Source of the DNA: M3007 sp046160345
GTDB lineage: Bacteria; Bacteroidota; Bacteroidia; Chitinophagales; Saprospiraceae
Direction of reading: 5' to 3'
DNA: 64,000 nucleotides
Assembly (NCBI GenBank): GCA_046160345.1
Contig: JBJXGO010000127.1
Span: 1-64,000 of the forward strand
The first letter of the stretch is position 1. Each line of letters opens with the position of its first letter. Below, one piece after another: positions 17,220 to 25,993 of the stretch. Below the pieces are notes generated by a model. It was not told the DNA's origin and did not search any database. It saw only the letters and a program-made list of their open reading frames with translations. Both the position numbers and the translations under genes were made by a program.

Positions 17220-18662
17220 ATGAAGCGTACTCCTTTAATTGGCAGGCTCGAAGAAAAAAAAATATTGGAAAACGCCTTGTCCTCGTCCAAAGCGGAAATG
17301 GTTTCCGTAATCGGCAGGCGGCGCGTAGGGAAGACTTTTCTAGTAAAATCGGTCTATCAGGACAGGATTGATTTCGAAATTACCGGTATCCAACACGCCA
17401 CTCGCCGAGAGCAATTGCGGAATTTCATGCTCCAAATTTCCAAATCCTCCCGGGGCAGTTTCCCGATGACAGAGCCGAAAGACTGGCTTGAAGCTTTCTA
17501 TCTGTTGTCCAAAATGCTGGAACTGAAGAAAAAGCAGCGGAAAACGATTGTATTTCTCGACGAACTGCCCTGGCTTGCCACACACAAATCCGGATTTTTA
17601 AAAGGATTAAGTTGGTTTTGGAATAGCTGGGCGACAGACCAAGCCATAGTCGTGGTAATCTGTGGTTCAGCGGCGTCGTGGATGATAAAAAATGTCGTTC
17701 ACGATAAAGGGGGGCTTCATAACCGTATTACGAAACGAATACTCCTGAAACCCTTTGACCTGGCAGCCACGGAACAATTTTTCAAAGCAAAAAATCTCCA
17801 CTTCGACCGATACCAAATCCTCCACCTTTATATGGCCATAGGAGGCGTGCCACATTATTTGGATGCAATCGAACCTGGGAAAAGCGCCGCCCAAAATATA
17901 GATGCTATCTGTTTTTCTGAAAACGGGCTGCTTTGGGATGAGTTTCCCAAATTATACGCTTCCCTCTTTGAAAATTCAGATGCTCATGTAAGAGTCATCA
18001 GGGCTTTGGCGGGCAAACAAAAAGGCCTGACCCGTTCGGAAATCGTGCAAAACAGCCGCCTGACGGAAGGAGGAGGTGCTTCAACGGTTATCATCGAACT
18101 GCTGCATTCTGGATTTATTTCTATCTATCAACCTTTTGGGAAGAAAAAAAAGGACAGCCTTTACCGTCTTACAGATGAATTTTCGCTGTTTTTCCTACAG
18201 TTCATGGAAAACAACCGGCAGGAGGGTGCTGGTAGTTGGCAACAATTGAGCAAAACACAGGCATACATCAGTTGGACGGGCTATGCTTTTGAAAACCTTT
18301 GCTTCAAACACCTTCCGCAAATCAAAAAGGCACTGGGTATTTCCGGTGTTTATTCCACCGCTTCGTCTTTTTTAAAAAAAGGAAACGAAGGGGAAGATGG
18401 CATTCAGTTCGACTTACTGATTGACCGAAACGACCATGTTATCAATATTTGCGAAGTAAAATTCTATGGTGCTGAGGTCATTATTGACAAGGCAATGGCG
18501 ATGGATTATCGGAATAAAATGGCGACTTTTAGAAAAGCCACCGGCACCCGGAAACAGGTTTTTCTGACCATGATTACTACTTTTGGCGTGAAAGAAAACC
18601 AACACAGCCTCGGTTTGGTGGATGCCTCCCTGACCATGGATGATTTGTTTGTCGGGCTTTGA
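17220..18662 (+). CDS. AAA family ATPase with C-terminal DUF234 (PD-(D/E)XK-like) domain
   Basis: A 480-residue protein. It has a Walker A motif GRRRVGKT (32-39), a Walker B motif in TIVFLDELPWL (about 105-115), and a sensor-like VVVICGSAASWM. The fold and motifs fit the archaeal-type ATPase group with a C-terminal DUF234 region. That region ends with FDLLIDRND...ICEVKFYG, a D...E-x-K nuclease-like arrangement. Members are often part of mobile or defence islands, but their function is unclear. The unusual 41-bp repeats upstream suggest specific regulation. It is followed by a long inverted repeat. Confidence 0.85.
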   Translation: MKRTPLIGRLEEKKILENALSSSKAEMVSVIGRRRVGKTFLVKSVYQDRIDFEITGIQHATRREQLRNFMLQISKSSRGSFPMTEPKDWLEAFYLLSKMLELKKKQRKTIVFLDELPWLATHKSGFLKGLSWFWNSWATDQAIVVVICGSAASWMIKNVVHDKGGLHNRITKRILLKPFDLAATEQFFKAKNLHFDRYQILHLYMAIGGVPHYLDAIEPGKSAAQNIDAICFSENGLLWDEFPKLYASLFENSDAHVRVIRALAGKQKGLTRSEIVQNSRLTEGGGASTVIIELLHSGFISIYQPFGKKKKDSLYRLTDEFSLFFLQFMENNRQEGAGSWQQLSKTQAYISWTGYAFENLCFKHLPQIKKALGISGVYSTASSFLKKGNEGEDGIQFDLLIDRNDHVINICEVKFYGAEVIIDKAMAMDYRNKMATFRKATGTRKQVFLTMITTFGVKENQHSLGLVDASLTMDDLFVGL

Positions 18663-18671
18663 TTTAGAGAA

Positions 18672-18819
18672 AGATTTGGGTGTTTCACAAGTGGTAGTAT
18701 GGCCTTTAGGCCGTCGGGAAGTGCGCCGTTTACGGCGCAGATTGAATTATTAGTGGCATAAATGCCCCTTGTCCTGACGGCCTAAAGGCCATACTACCAC
18801 TTACGAGACACCCAAATCT
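18672..18819. repeat. 148-bp inverted-repeat element (MITE- or REP-like)
   Basis: Outer arms of about 47 bp (18672-18718 and 18772-18819) are reverse complements with few mismatches, starting AGATTTGGGTGT and including GTGGTAGTATGGCCTTTAGG. The centre holds a smaller hairpin (GCGCCGTTTACGGCGC). It carries no gene. Confidence 0.8.
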
Positions 18820-18863
18820 CCTGCTTCGTCACAGCGTTCCTGCGGCTAAAGCCCCCGGTACAA

Positions 18864-18902
18864 TAAAAAAAGCGGCCCGATGTCCCACACACCGAGGCCG
18901 CT
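18864..18902 (-). terminator. Terminator after ftsZ
   Basis: On the minus strand GCGGCC...GGCCGC forms a stem, followed by a T-run. It lies about 95 bp past the ftsZ stop and marks the end of the dcw cluster. Confidence 0.7.
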
Positions 18903-18930
18903 GAACTTAGCAGAAATATTCTTTTTTTAT

Positions 18931-18998
18931 GTATGAACTATGAACTATGATGTATGAACTTTTTACTGTTCATAGTTCATAGATCATAGTTCATAGTT
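18931..18998. repeat. TATGAAC-type short repeats forming an inverted repeat
   Basis: Units close to TATGAACTATGAACTATGA on the left mirror GTTCATAGTTCATAG on the right, ending at the ftsZ stop codon. Similar short repeats occur at about 200-226, 37682-37768 and 49261-49294. Confidence 0.65.
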
Positions 18999-20488
18999 TA
19001 ATCTACGTTTTCGTGCAAATACGAGTTGCCGCCCACTTTGATCTCGCCTTCTTCCTCGAGCGAGATGGTCCAGTTGGACATTTCCTGCTTTTCTGAATCC
19101 GGTACATCGTCAAGATTTACGCTGCGGCGCAGGTACGCTGGCTGACTCTCCAGGTCAATGATGGTCTGTGGCGATGAAAGCTTTACCACATTGATAGGCC
19201 GGGCAAGGGCGTCCTGGCGGCGGCGCTGGGCCTCTTCAATTCGGCGGCGGCGCTCTTCAGGCGAAATCTCCTCTTCTTCCTCACGGAGGTAAGGGTCGTT
19301 ATTCACCGGAGCCGTCCTGCGAATCTTGTCCACTGATTCCCGGATATTGTCGAACTCAAATTCGAGTGCGCTGGCTGCCTTCTCGTCCACCGGGGTATAC
19401 GGCTCATCAGACGTAATCGTAAAGAGAGAAGGCTGGTTCTTTTTTCCAAGTCCCTCCTCGTCGAGATGGACAACTTGCCGTTCATTGGGCTGTGCAGATT
19501 TTTGACCCGCCTGGAGCGGGTTGCGGCGCTCGCTGGCCTCAAAGCCCGTGGCGATGATCGTAACGGCAAGTTTTTCGCCCAGCCGCTCGTCGAAGCAGTT
19601 ACCCCAGATGAGGTTGGCGTTTTCACCCGCTTTCTCCTGTACAAACTGCGTGATCTCAAAGATCTCATCCATGGTGGCTTCTTTTGCGCCAGAAGTGATG
19701 TTCACCAGGATGTTTTTTGCTCCAAAGATGTCATTGTCTTCGAGCAGCGGCGAACGCAACGCTTCATCGGCCGCGCGGAAGGCTCGATTTTCGCCATCAA
19801 GGCAGGCAGTGCCCATGATGGCCACCCCGGAGCCACGCATGGTGGTGTTCACGTCTTCAAAATCAACGTTTACGTAACCGGGCACCGTGATGATCTCAGC
19901 GATTCCTTTAGCAGCCGTGCAAAGGATATTGTCGGCCTCGCTGAAGGCTGCAGAAATGGTCAGGTTGCCATAAATGTCGCGCAATTTATCGTTGCTGATT
20001 ATTACGAGACAGTCCACGTTTTTGCGCAGATCTTCCAATCCTTCCATGCCGTTACCGACTCGGATTTTGCCTTCAAACGTGAAGGGAAGGGTACAAATAC
20101 CGACGGTAAGAATGCCCAGTTCCTGGGCTGTTTTTGCAATAATAGGGGCAGCGCCGGTTCCTGTGCCGCCACCCATGCCTGCGGTGATGAAAACCATTTT
20201 GGTTCCATCCTCGAGAAATCGCTTGATCTCTTCGATACTCTCGATGCAGGCTTGCTTGCCCACTGAGGGCTTGCTGCCGGCGCCGCGTCCTTCGGTGAGG
20301 ATTTGGCCTAGGGAAATTTTGGTGGGTACCGGGCTGAGGTTCATGGCTTGTGCGTCAGTGTTGCAGATGGCGTAATCCACGCCGACGATGCCTTGTTTGT
20401 ACATGTGGGTCACGGCATTGCTACCGCCACCACCTACGCCAATGATCTTTATGATTGAAGGTTCATCCTTCGGAAGGTCGAACAACAT
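18998..20488 (-). CDS. ftsZ: Cell division protein FtsZ
   Basis: A 496-residue tubulin-like GTPase that forms the division ring. It has the GTP-binding loop IGVGGGGSNAV near residue 16-26 and the tubulin signature ITAGMGGGTGTGAAP near 100-115. The T7-type segment is present. A long C-terminal region, Glu/Arg-rich near residues 400-430, carries the linker. It ends in an acidic tail (YLHENVD). It is the last gene of the dcw cluster and is followed by a terminator. Confidence 0.97.
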   Translation of the reverse strand: MLFDLPKDEPSIIKIIGVGGGGSNAVTHMYKQGIVGVDYAICNTDAQAMNLSPVPTKISLGQILTEGRGAGSKPSVGKQACIESIEEIKRFLEDGTKMVFITAGMGGGTGTGAAPIIAKTAQELGILTVGICTLPFTFEGKIRVGNGMEGLEDLRKNVDCLVIISNDKLRDIYGNLTISAAFSEADNILCTAAKGIAEIITVPGYVNVDFEDVNTTMRGSGVAIMGTACLDGENRAFRAADEALRSPLLEDNDIFGAKNILVNITSGAKEATMDEIFEITQFVQEKAGENANLIWGNCFDERLGEKLAVTIIATGFEASERRNPLQAGQKSAQPNERQVVHLDEEGLGKKNQPSLFTITSDEPYTPVDEKAASALEFEFDNIRESVDKIRRTAPVNNDPYLREEEEEISPEERRRRIEEAQRRRQDALARPINVVKLSSPQTIIDLESQPAYLRRSVNLDDVPDSEKQEMSNWTISLEEEGEIKVGGNSYLHENVD

Positions 20489-20615
20489 AATCTTGTAATT
20501 TAATGAGTTATCGAATGTTGATCGTCAGACAGCTTTGAGGCGCCAGACGAATAAAGGGTATTCAAAGTCACCTGTTCAGGAACACTTGGTCCTTTGCACA
20601 GGTAACCCTTACACC

Positions 20616-21956
20616 CTATTTAGTTTTTGTATTCTCAAAGTCCATATCGGGCTCTGCTTCGAACCACTCCTTGGTCTTTTTGAAAACATTATCGAACCAA
20701 GTCGGGCCCTTTTCTTCCGAAACGTTGGAAGGTTCCCGATTATCGCTCGAAGCAGTTGCTTCTTCCCGCATTTCGGCATTCAAGAGGTCAATGTCTTGCA
20801 GGCCCCGCAAAAGCAAACCAATGGCTGTGCTGAAAATCGGGCTGCTGACAGACTCATGATATCCGTGCGCCAGGTGTTCTACCGGGACTCCAATGCGGCA
20901 AGACATGCCTGTGTGGAGTTCAGTAAGTTTGTCTGTATTTGCCAGAAGCGCACCACCGCCAGTGAGCACGACCCCACCGATGAGTTTGCGTTCGTAACCA
21001 CTTCGGCGAATTTCCCAAAGCACATAGTCGAGCACTTCTTCCATTCGTGCCTGAATGATTCGGGCAAGGTTTTTTTCGCTGATCTCTTTGTGATCACGGC
21101 CTTTAAGCCCTGGAATGGTGATAATTCGGTTGTCATACACCTCATTGGTGAGCGCTGAACCGAATTTCACCTTGAGTTTTTCAGCCTGCGGTTGCATCAC
21201 GGTGCAGCCTTCCTTGATGTCGGCTGTGATGACGTTGCCGCCAAATGGAATGACCGCCGTGTGTCGGATAATACCTTCGTGAAATACCGTTATGTCGGTG
21301 GTGCCGCCGCCTATGTCCACGAGTGCCACGCCGGCTTGTTTCTCCTCTTCGCTGAGGGTTGCGTCGGCGCTGGCGATGGGTTCGAGGGTAAGGTCGGCGA
21401 TCTTAAGTCCGGCCTTTTCGATACACCGTGAGATGTTGTTGACGGCAGTGATCTGCCCCGTGATGATGTGAAAATTTGCTTCCAGGCGCACGCCGCACAT
21501 GCCGACCGGGTCGGCAATGCCCTGCTCAGAGTCCACAGTGAACTCTTGCGGGAAGACGTGAATGATCTTGTCGCCAGGCGGCAGCACGAGTTTGAACATG
21601 TCGTTCACAAGGCGGTCAATGTCGCGGTTGGCGATCTCGGTATGATCGCTTTCGCGGGTAAGAATGCCACGATGTTGCAGACTTTTGATGTGCTGTCCGG
21701 CAATGCCAACATGTACGGTGCGGAACTTCATACGGGCATTGCGCTCGCAGATTTCCACGGCTTCGCGGATGGCGCCAACGGTTTTTTCGATGTTGGAGAC
21801 CACGCCGCGCAGTACACCCGCGCTTTCGACTTTGCCGATTCCGACGATTTCGAGTTTGCCGTGCGCGTTTTTACGCCCGGCGAGGCAGCAGACTTTTGTC
21901 GTCCCAATGTCTAAGGCGACGATCACATCGTGGGGTTGTGGGATAAACTCCGTCAT
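20616..21956 (-). CDS. ftsA: Cell division protein FtsA
   Basis: A 446-residue actin-like ATPase that anchors FtsZ to the membrane. ALDIGTTKVCCL (phosphate 1), VALVDIGGGTTDITVF (phosphate 2) and VVLTGGGALL (adenosine-binding) are visible. The C-terminus ends in an amphipathic stretch (TWFDNVFKKTKEWFEAE), the membrane-targeting helix. It lies 127 bp upstream of ftsZ. Confidence 0.97.
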   Translation of the reverse strand: MTEFIPQPHDVIVALDIGTTKVCCLAGRKNAHGKLEIVGIGKVESAGVLRGVVSNIEKTVGAIREAVEICERNARMKFRTVHVGIAGQHIKSLQHRGILTRESDHTEIANRDIDRLVNDMFKLVLPPGDKIIHVFPQEFTVDSEQGIADPVGMCGVRLEANFHIITGQITAVNNISRCIEKAGLKIADLTLEPIASADATLSEEEKQAGVALVDIGGGTTDITVFHEGIIRHTAVIPFGGNVITADIKEGCTVMQPQAEKLKVKFGSALTNEVYDNRIITIPGLKGRDHKEISEKNLARIIQARMEEVLDYVLWEIRRSGYERKLIGGVVLTGGGALLANTDKLTELHTGMSCRIGVPVEHLAHGYHESVSSPIFSTAIGLLLRGLQDIDLLNAEMREEATASSDNREPSNVSEEKGPTWFDNVFKKTKEWFEAEPDMDFENTKTK

Positions 21957-22039
21957 AATGTGTTGAATTTAAAAGTTTTGAGTTTCGGTGTTATTTTTGT
22001 TCACAATACCTTCTCGGCGATCGAAACTCTTTCCCGCGT

Positions 22040-22074
22040 CAAAGGTATTTATATTTTAAATATTTTGTGTCAAA
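22040..22074 (-). promoter_or_regulatory. Candidate internal promoter for ftsA-ftsZ
   Basis: On the minus strand TACCTTTG (22040-22047) is preceded by TTTG at 22071-22074, spacing 23 bp, slightly longer than the usual 19-21. It falls in the 219-bp gap between ftsQ and ftsA. Two copies of TTTTGTGTCAAA (22063-22074, 22078-22089) overlap it. Confidence 0.5.
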
Positions 22075-22175
22075 TTTTTTGTGTCAAAATGTTTTTCGGT
22101 AGTGTCGGCGGTTTCGGTCATTTCAGGGTTCTATTAGGCTCCGTTTGAACACCGATGTGACCCACACCGTCGAAA

Positions 22176-22949
22176 TCATCTCTTGCAAACCACTTGCCCA
22201 CTGTATTTCAAGTTGATCGTTTCATATTTTCTCCAACCCTCGTACGGCATTCCTTGCTGGTAAAAAATCTTCAATCGGTTCAATTTATCATCCAGTTTTC
22301 GGGCCGAACCCAGTACAATTTTTTGATTTCCAATTAATGGTACCAGGATAAATTCGCCTGCGTTGTTCACATGGATCTGCTGGATGAAGGATTTTAAAAA
22401 CTCATCGGCCAGCAGGGTCTGTGTGATATAAAACAGGTCTTTCAAACTGCTTTTTCGCCTTTCAAGGAATTCCGGGGTATAAGGCGAAATGTTTCCTGTT
22501 GCCACAATGACACGTGCTGCAAAATTTTTTGAGGGCGGCATTTTCTTCCCCATTTCATCCAGGTAGTAATTGTTTTTGTTATTGTCGAGCACACGAACCA
22601 ATGGCTCTCGTTGTTGTATGTTGATGTGGACAATATCGTTTTGGTCAATATATACATCCGCATTCTTCACAAAAGGGTCTGCTTCTAATACCCGTTCCAT
22701 ACGCTCCACTTCCAGTGTGGAGAAATCTGAATTTTCAAGGTCGCTTCCAAAGGCTGTCAGAAGTACCTTGTGTATATCCCGTTCGCTGATCAGTTTGTCT
22801 CCGCCCCGCAAATCCGTAACCTTCACCTCCAGCCCTTCGGCAAAAGTATTTGCCTTGCGATTTCGGGCTATATACCAGATCATCCCGACGATGAAAAGGA
22901 ACAGCAGCCAGGCAAGGCGGGTATATGGAATGCGCGGGATACGAAGCAT
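22176..22949 (-). CDS. ftsQ: Cell division protein FtsQ
   Basis: A 257-residue protein from ATG 22949 (MLRIPRIPY). An earlier ATG at 22991 would overlap the lipoprotein gene. A single TM helix (LAWLLFLFIVGMIWYI) is followed by a POTRA-like region (LISERDIHKVLL) and a FtsQ-type beta domain. It links cytoplasmic and periplasmic parts of the divisome. Position between murC and ftsA is as expected, apart from the inserted lipoprotein gene. Confidence 0.9.
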   Translation of the reverse strand: MLRIPRIPYTRLAWLLFLFIVGMIWYIARNRKANTFAEGLEVKVTDLRGGDKLISERDIHKVLLTAFGSDLENSDFSTLEVERMERVLEADPFVKNADVYIDQNDIVHINIQQREPLVRVLDNNKNNYYLDEMGKKMPPSKNFAARVIVATGNISPYTPEFLERRKSSLKDLFYITQTLLADEFLKSFIQQIHVNNAGEFILVPLIGNQKIVLGSARKLDDKLNRLKIFYQQGMPYEGWRKYETINLKYSGQVVCKR

Positions 22950-22965
22950 TTCAGATTTTGGTTGT

Positions 22966-23775
22966 TTATTGTTTTGTTTTACACTTAGCAATTGCTGCTT
23001 TTGCTTGGTTTTGATAATTTTTCATCCTGGAAATAAATCCTTCAACCTTATCTTTCAAAGGCGTTTTACAATAGAATTCACCTAACTGCCACAATCGAAA
23101 CTCCTTTTCTTGTTGGTCAGTTTCTCCAGATTCAATAAGGTCAATTAAATACTTTGCTGAGGTTTCGTTTTTATAATTCAACTCATAGTATTCAATTGAA
23201 TACAGATAAAGTTTAAGTACGGTGAGATAATATTTTGAGTTCTGAAATTCATCTGTTTGCAAAAAATCTACAATTGGTTTTGTTGTGCCACGAGTATTTA
23301 AGATTTTAAGAAATGCCAAATGATCAGGTTCATTGGTATTGGGAATTGCGTGAATAACTTGACATTTTGTTGCGCTCTTTTCAACTAGGCCATTTATTTT
23401 ACACTCTAACTGTATTGCAATTGTGTCACTAGCCATTTTTATTCTTTCAGTATCTAATGAATAATTAATTGACCGAAAAATAGTACCATAAGGCTCAAGC
23501 ACAAAAAATTGCTCCCCAAGGGTAATTCCACTATAATCAGAAGGCCATTTGAAGCCAAATGCTTCATTGGTTAATTTCAAAGTATCCTTCGAATTGTTTT
23601 TCACTTTAAGAAATCCGATCAAAGCTTTATCGTAAGCAATCTCGTTGGTGCTAAGCCACATATCAATGCTAATAGGTGTCTTGCCTTTTTCGCTTGAGGG
23701 GTGTGTCGTTTCGCAGCTTGCGAAGAGCAGCGATAAAACCGTTAGCATTAGACACGTAGATTTCAAATTTTTCAT
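22966..23775 (-). CDS. Lipoprotein of unknown function, inserted between murC and ftsQ
   Basis: A 269-residue protein from ATG 23775, where a lipoprotein signal begins (lipobox LLFASC). The N-terminal part resembles a beta-sandwich (ISIDMWLSTNEIAYDK, LKVKNNSKDTLKL), and the C-terminal half is helical with many Tyr and Leu (LTVLKLYLYSIEYYELNY). The gene is visibly more AT-rich than its neighbours. I do not recognise the family. It is not part of the usual dcw set. Confidence 0.7.
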   Translation of the reverse strand: MKNLKSTCLMLTVLSLLFASCETTHPSSEKGKTPISIDMWLSTNEIAYDKALIGFLKVKNNSKDTLKLTNEAFGFKWPSDYSGITLGEQFFVLEPYGTIFRSINYSLDTERIKMASDTIAIQLECKINGLVEKSATKCQVIHAIPNTNEPDHLAFLKILNTRGTTKPIVDFLQTDEFQNSKYYLTVLKLYLYSIEYYELNYKNETSAKYLIDLIESGETDQQEKEFRLWQLGEFYCKTPLKDKVEGFISRMKNYQNQAKAAIAKCKTKQ

Positions 23776-23842
23776 TAGTAACTGTAGTGATCTCCACCAA
23801 TATTGTTGGTGAGAATGCTCAAAAACGACAAATAAAGATTGG

Positions 23843-25546
23843 TTAAGCCTCATTTATCATTTGCTTTATTGGTTCCACAAGTGTGTCAATATCCCCCGCA
23901 CCCATGGTTAGCAAAATCACAGGTTGGCGGATTTTAAGTTGCTGGAGCAATTCGTTTTTTTGCACTAATTGTTTGTTTTTTAAAGTCATTTTATCCAAAA
24001 GCATTTCAGAGGTCACCCCTGGAATCGGCAACTCTCTGGCCGGGTAAATTGGCAACAAAAGGCACTCATCCAGTTTGTCCAGGGCTGTAGCAAACCCATC
24101 GGCGAAATCTCGCGTGCGCGTGAACAGGTGTGGTTGGAAAACTCCTGTAAGCCGCTTACCCGGGTAAAGCGAACGGGCTGCCTGTATGGTCGCTTCAAGT
24201 TCTGCCGGATGGTGGGCGTAATCGTCCACATATACCGTTTCAGCTGTTTTTACAATGGTCTCGAAGCGGCGTTTAACCCCTTTGAACCCTTCCAGAGCAG
24301 CCTTCAAACTTGTTGAAAAACCACCGGCTGCGAGGGTTGCCGCGATGGCCGCCGTTGCATTTAGCACATTATGGTCGCCCGGATAATTTAAGCGCAAATC
24401 GCTCCAATCAAAAATGCTTGACTTCAGTCCGAATGCCGTTTGGCCATTTTCTACACGTACATTGTAGGCTTCGTAATAACCTTCTTCAATGCCAAAAGTG
24501 AACACGTACCGGCCTGATGCAAGCAGTTCTTCTGCCACGTCTTCCAGGGGCAAGCCGTGCTTGTAAATCAATTTTCCACCTGGTTTTATTTGCCGTGCAA
24601 ACTGTTTGTACGAATCTACCACAGCCTCCGGCGTGCCGTATATGTCCAGGTGATCGGGGTCAAGTGAGTTCAAAACAGCTACGTCTGGACTGAGGTGCAG
24701 AAAACTGCGGTCATACTCGTCGGCTTCTACCACTACCCAATCACTTTTGCCTTGTACAAAATTGGAACCGAGGTTGGCAGAAATTCCACCCACGAAAGCC
24801 GTGGCATCCACACCCGAAGCTCGGAGCAGATGGGCTGCCATGATCGAGGTGGTCGTTTTGCCATGGGTGCCAGCTATAGCCACGCACTTCTTGGCACGGC
24901 TTATGATGCCCAGCACTTCAGCGCGTTTTTTCAGCGGGTAGTTTCGTTCAATAAACCAGTTCAGTTCAGCATGGTCTTTTGGAACAGCGGGGGTCCAGAC
25001 CACCAAATCAACGCCCTGGGGAATCTGCTTCACATCGTCTTCGTAATGCACCTGCATTCCTTCGGAAGCGAGTGCACGGGTCAGCTCCGTTTCCGTGCGG
25101 TCGTAGCCATGCACCTCCGCGCCATGCAGGCGGAAGTAGCGAGCCAGGGCCGACATGCCGATGCCGCCTATGCCGATGAAGTAGATTTTTTTGATTGCGT
25201 TGAATTCCATTTCTGCAATGTTTTCTATCTGTTTTTTAGAAGGTTCCTTTTGGTAAAAAACTTTCCCTACTCGGGCTATGTGGTCTAACAAATCTGGGTT
25301 TTGGATTTGCTTCATTATAGAAAGATCAATCATATAGGGAAGCAGCAAATCATCCATCTCGTTTTCGATCTTGTATTGTTTAGAAAGATTGAGGTACTCA
25401 CCTTCCATAGTCAAGTCAATATCAGAACCGTTCTTGAAATTGCCTTTTGCCCTCGAGCCATACACAATAACTCGTTCAACTTCGGGATGCTTGCCGAAGA
25501 CTGCGTTGAGTTTTTCGATGACTGTATCTTTCAATCCGAACCTCAT
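23843..25546 (-). CDS. murC: UDP-N-acetylmuramate-L-alanine ligase fused in frame to an MNT nucleotidyltransferase (MntA-like)
   Basis: One open frame of 567 residues. Residues 1-100 are a minimal nucleotidyltransferase with GS-x10-DxD (G30-S31...D42-I-D44), as in MntA antitoxins. Residues about 113-567 are MurC: IGIGGIGMSALARYF, the ATP loop GTHGKTTTSIM, a DDYAHHPAE motif and a typical end. MurC adds L-alanine to UDP-MurNAc. The natural MurC start would be the ATG at 25210, which has an A-rich upstream and may be used separately. No stop separates the two parts. HepT-type HEPN lies directly upstream, so the MNT half belongs to a toxin-antitoxin pair. Confidence 0.9.
   Translation of the reverse strand: MRFGLKDTVIEKLNAVFGKHPEVERVIVYGSRAKGNFKNGSDIDLTMEGEYLNLSKQYKIENEMDDLLLPYMIDLSIMKQIQNPDLLDHIARVGKVFYQKEPSKKQIENIAEMEFNAIKKIYFIGIGGIGMSALARYFRLHGAEVHGYDRTETELTRALASEGMQVHYEDDVKQIPQGVDLVVWTPAVPKDHAELNWFIERNYPLKKRAEVLGIISRAKKCVAIAGTHGKTTTSIMAAHLLRASGVDATAFVGGISANLGSNFVQGKSDWVVVEADEYDRSFLHLSPDVAVLNSLDPDHLDIYGTPEAVVDSYKQFARQIKPGGKLIYKHGLPLEDVAEELLASGRYVFTFGIEEGYYEAYNVRVENGQTAFGLKSSIFDWSDLRLNYPGDHNVLNATAAIAATLAAGGFSTSLKAALEGFKGVKRRFETIVKTAETVYVDDYAHHPAELEATIQAARSLYPGKRLTGVFQPHLFTRTRDFADGFATALDKLDECLLLPIYPARELPIPGVTSEMLLDKMTLKNKQLVQKNELLQQLKIRQPVILLTMGAGDIDTLVEPIKQMINEA
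25211..25546 (-). other. MNT (MntA-like) module preceding the MurC domain
   Basis: The part of the fused frame encoding residues 1-112. It holds VERVIVYGSRAKGNFKNG and SDIDL motifs, a third acidic position in MIDLSI, and a 12-residue charged linker (EPSKKQIENIAE) before MurC Met113. Free-standing MNT antitoxins usually end near FYQK, so the stop appears to have been lost. Confidence 0.8.
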
Positions 25547-25552
25547 AGTGTT

Positions 25553-25990
25553 TTACTTGAAAAATGTGCCTTGTTCGCCTGAGCGCAATTGTTCCATCTT
25601 TTGCTCAAATGCTTCAAAAAGATCAAAGTATTGCTCGAGTATGTCCTCTGCTATTTCCTCTGCTACTTCTTCATTGTACGTGTGAGAGGTTATGTTGCGA
25701 CTGTTTATCATTTCCATCCAGCCCTCACCATCAGTAATTAAACCTTCTCGGAATGCATTTCTCGTCGAATCTTTTGATCCTATTAGGTTAGATATTCCTT
25801 TGTCCTCCAAAAAGTCCTTCATGGTTTTCCAAGCCAATTCATGTGTAAATTCAAAAGCCTGAATGAGTCCTTGCTCCTCCAAATCTGTCAATTCCCTTTC
25901 TTGGCTTAAAATCACTGCCAATCGCAGTCGGGCAAGTGCCTTGCGGTAGTTCTGGAACCGTTGTATCCACCGTATATCTTGATTTTCCAT
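25553..25990 (-). CDS. HEPN domain protein, HepT-like / nucleotidyltransferase substrate-binding type
   Basis: A 145-residue all-helical protein of the HI0074/HEPN type. The RX4HXY motif is present as R98-N-I-T-S-H103-T-Y105, near SRNITSHTY. In characterised HepT-MntA systems the HEPN protein is an RNase toxin and MntA adds AMP groups to the Tyr in this motif. The stop is 6 bp from the start of the MNT-MurC frame. The upstream neighbour is a small lipoprotein gene, 3 bp away, so the genes appear to be co-transcribed. Confidence 0.9.
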   Translation of the reverse strand: MENQDIRWIQRFQNYRKALARLRLAVILSQERELTDLEEQGLIQAFEFTHELAWKTMKDFLEDKGISNLIGSKDSTRNAFREGLITDGEGWMEMINSRNITSHTYNEEVAEEIAEDILEQYFDLFEAFEQKMEQLRSGEQGTFFK

Positions 25991-25993
25991 TGA

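Noticed and set aside
19466..20266. 266-codon plus-strand frame opposite ftsZ
   Set aside because: FtsZ on the minus strand is unmistakable; the opposite frame is a codon-bias shadow.
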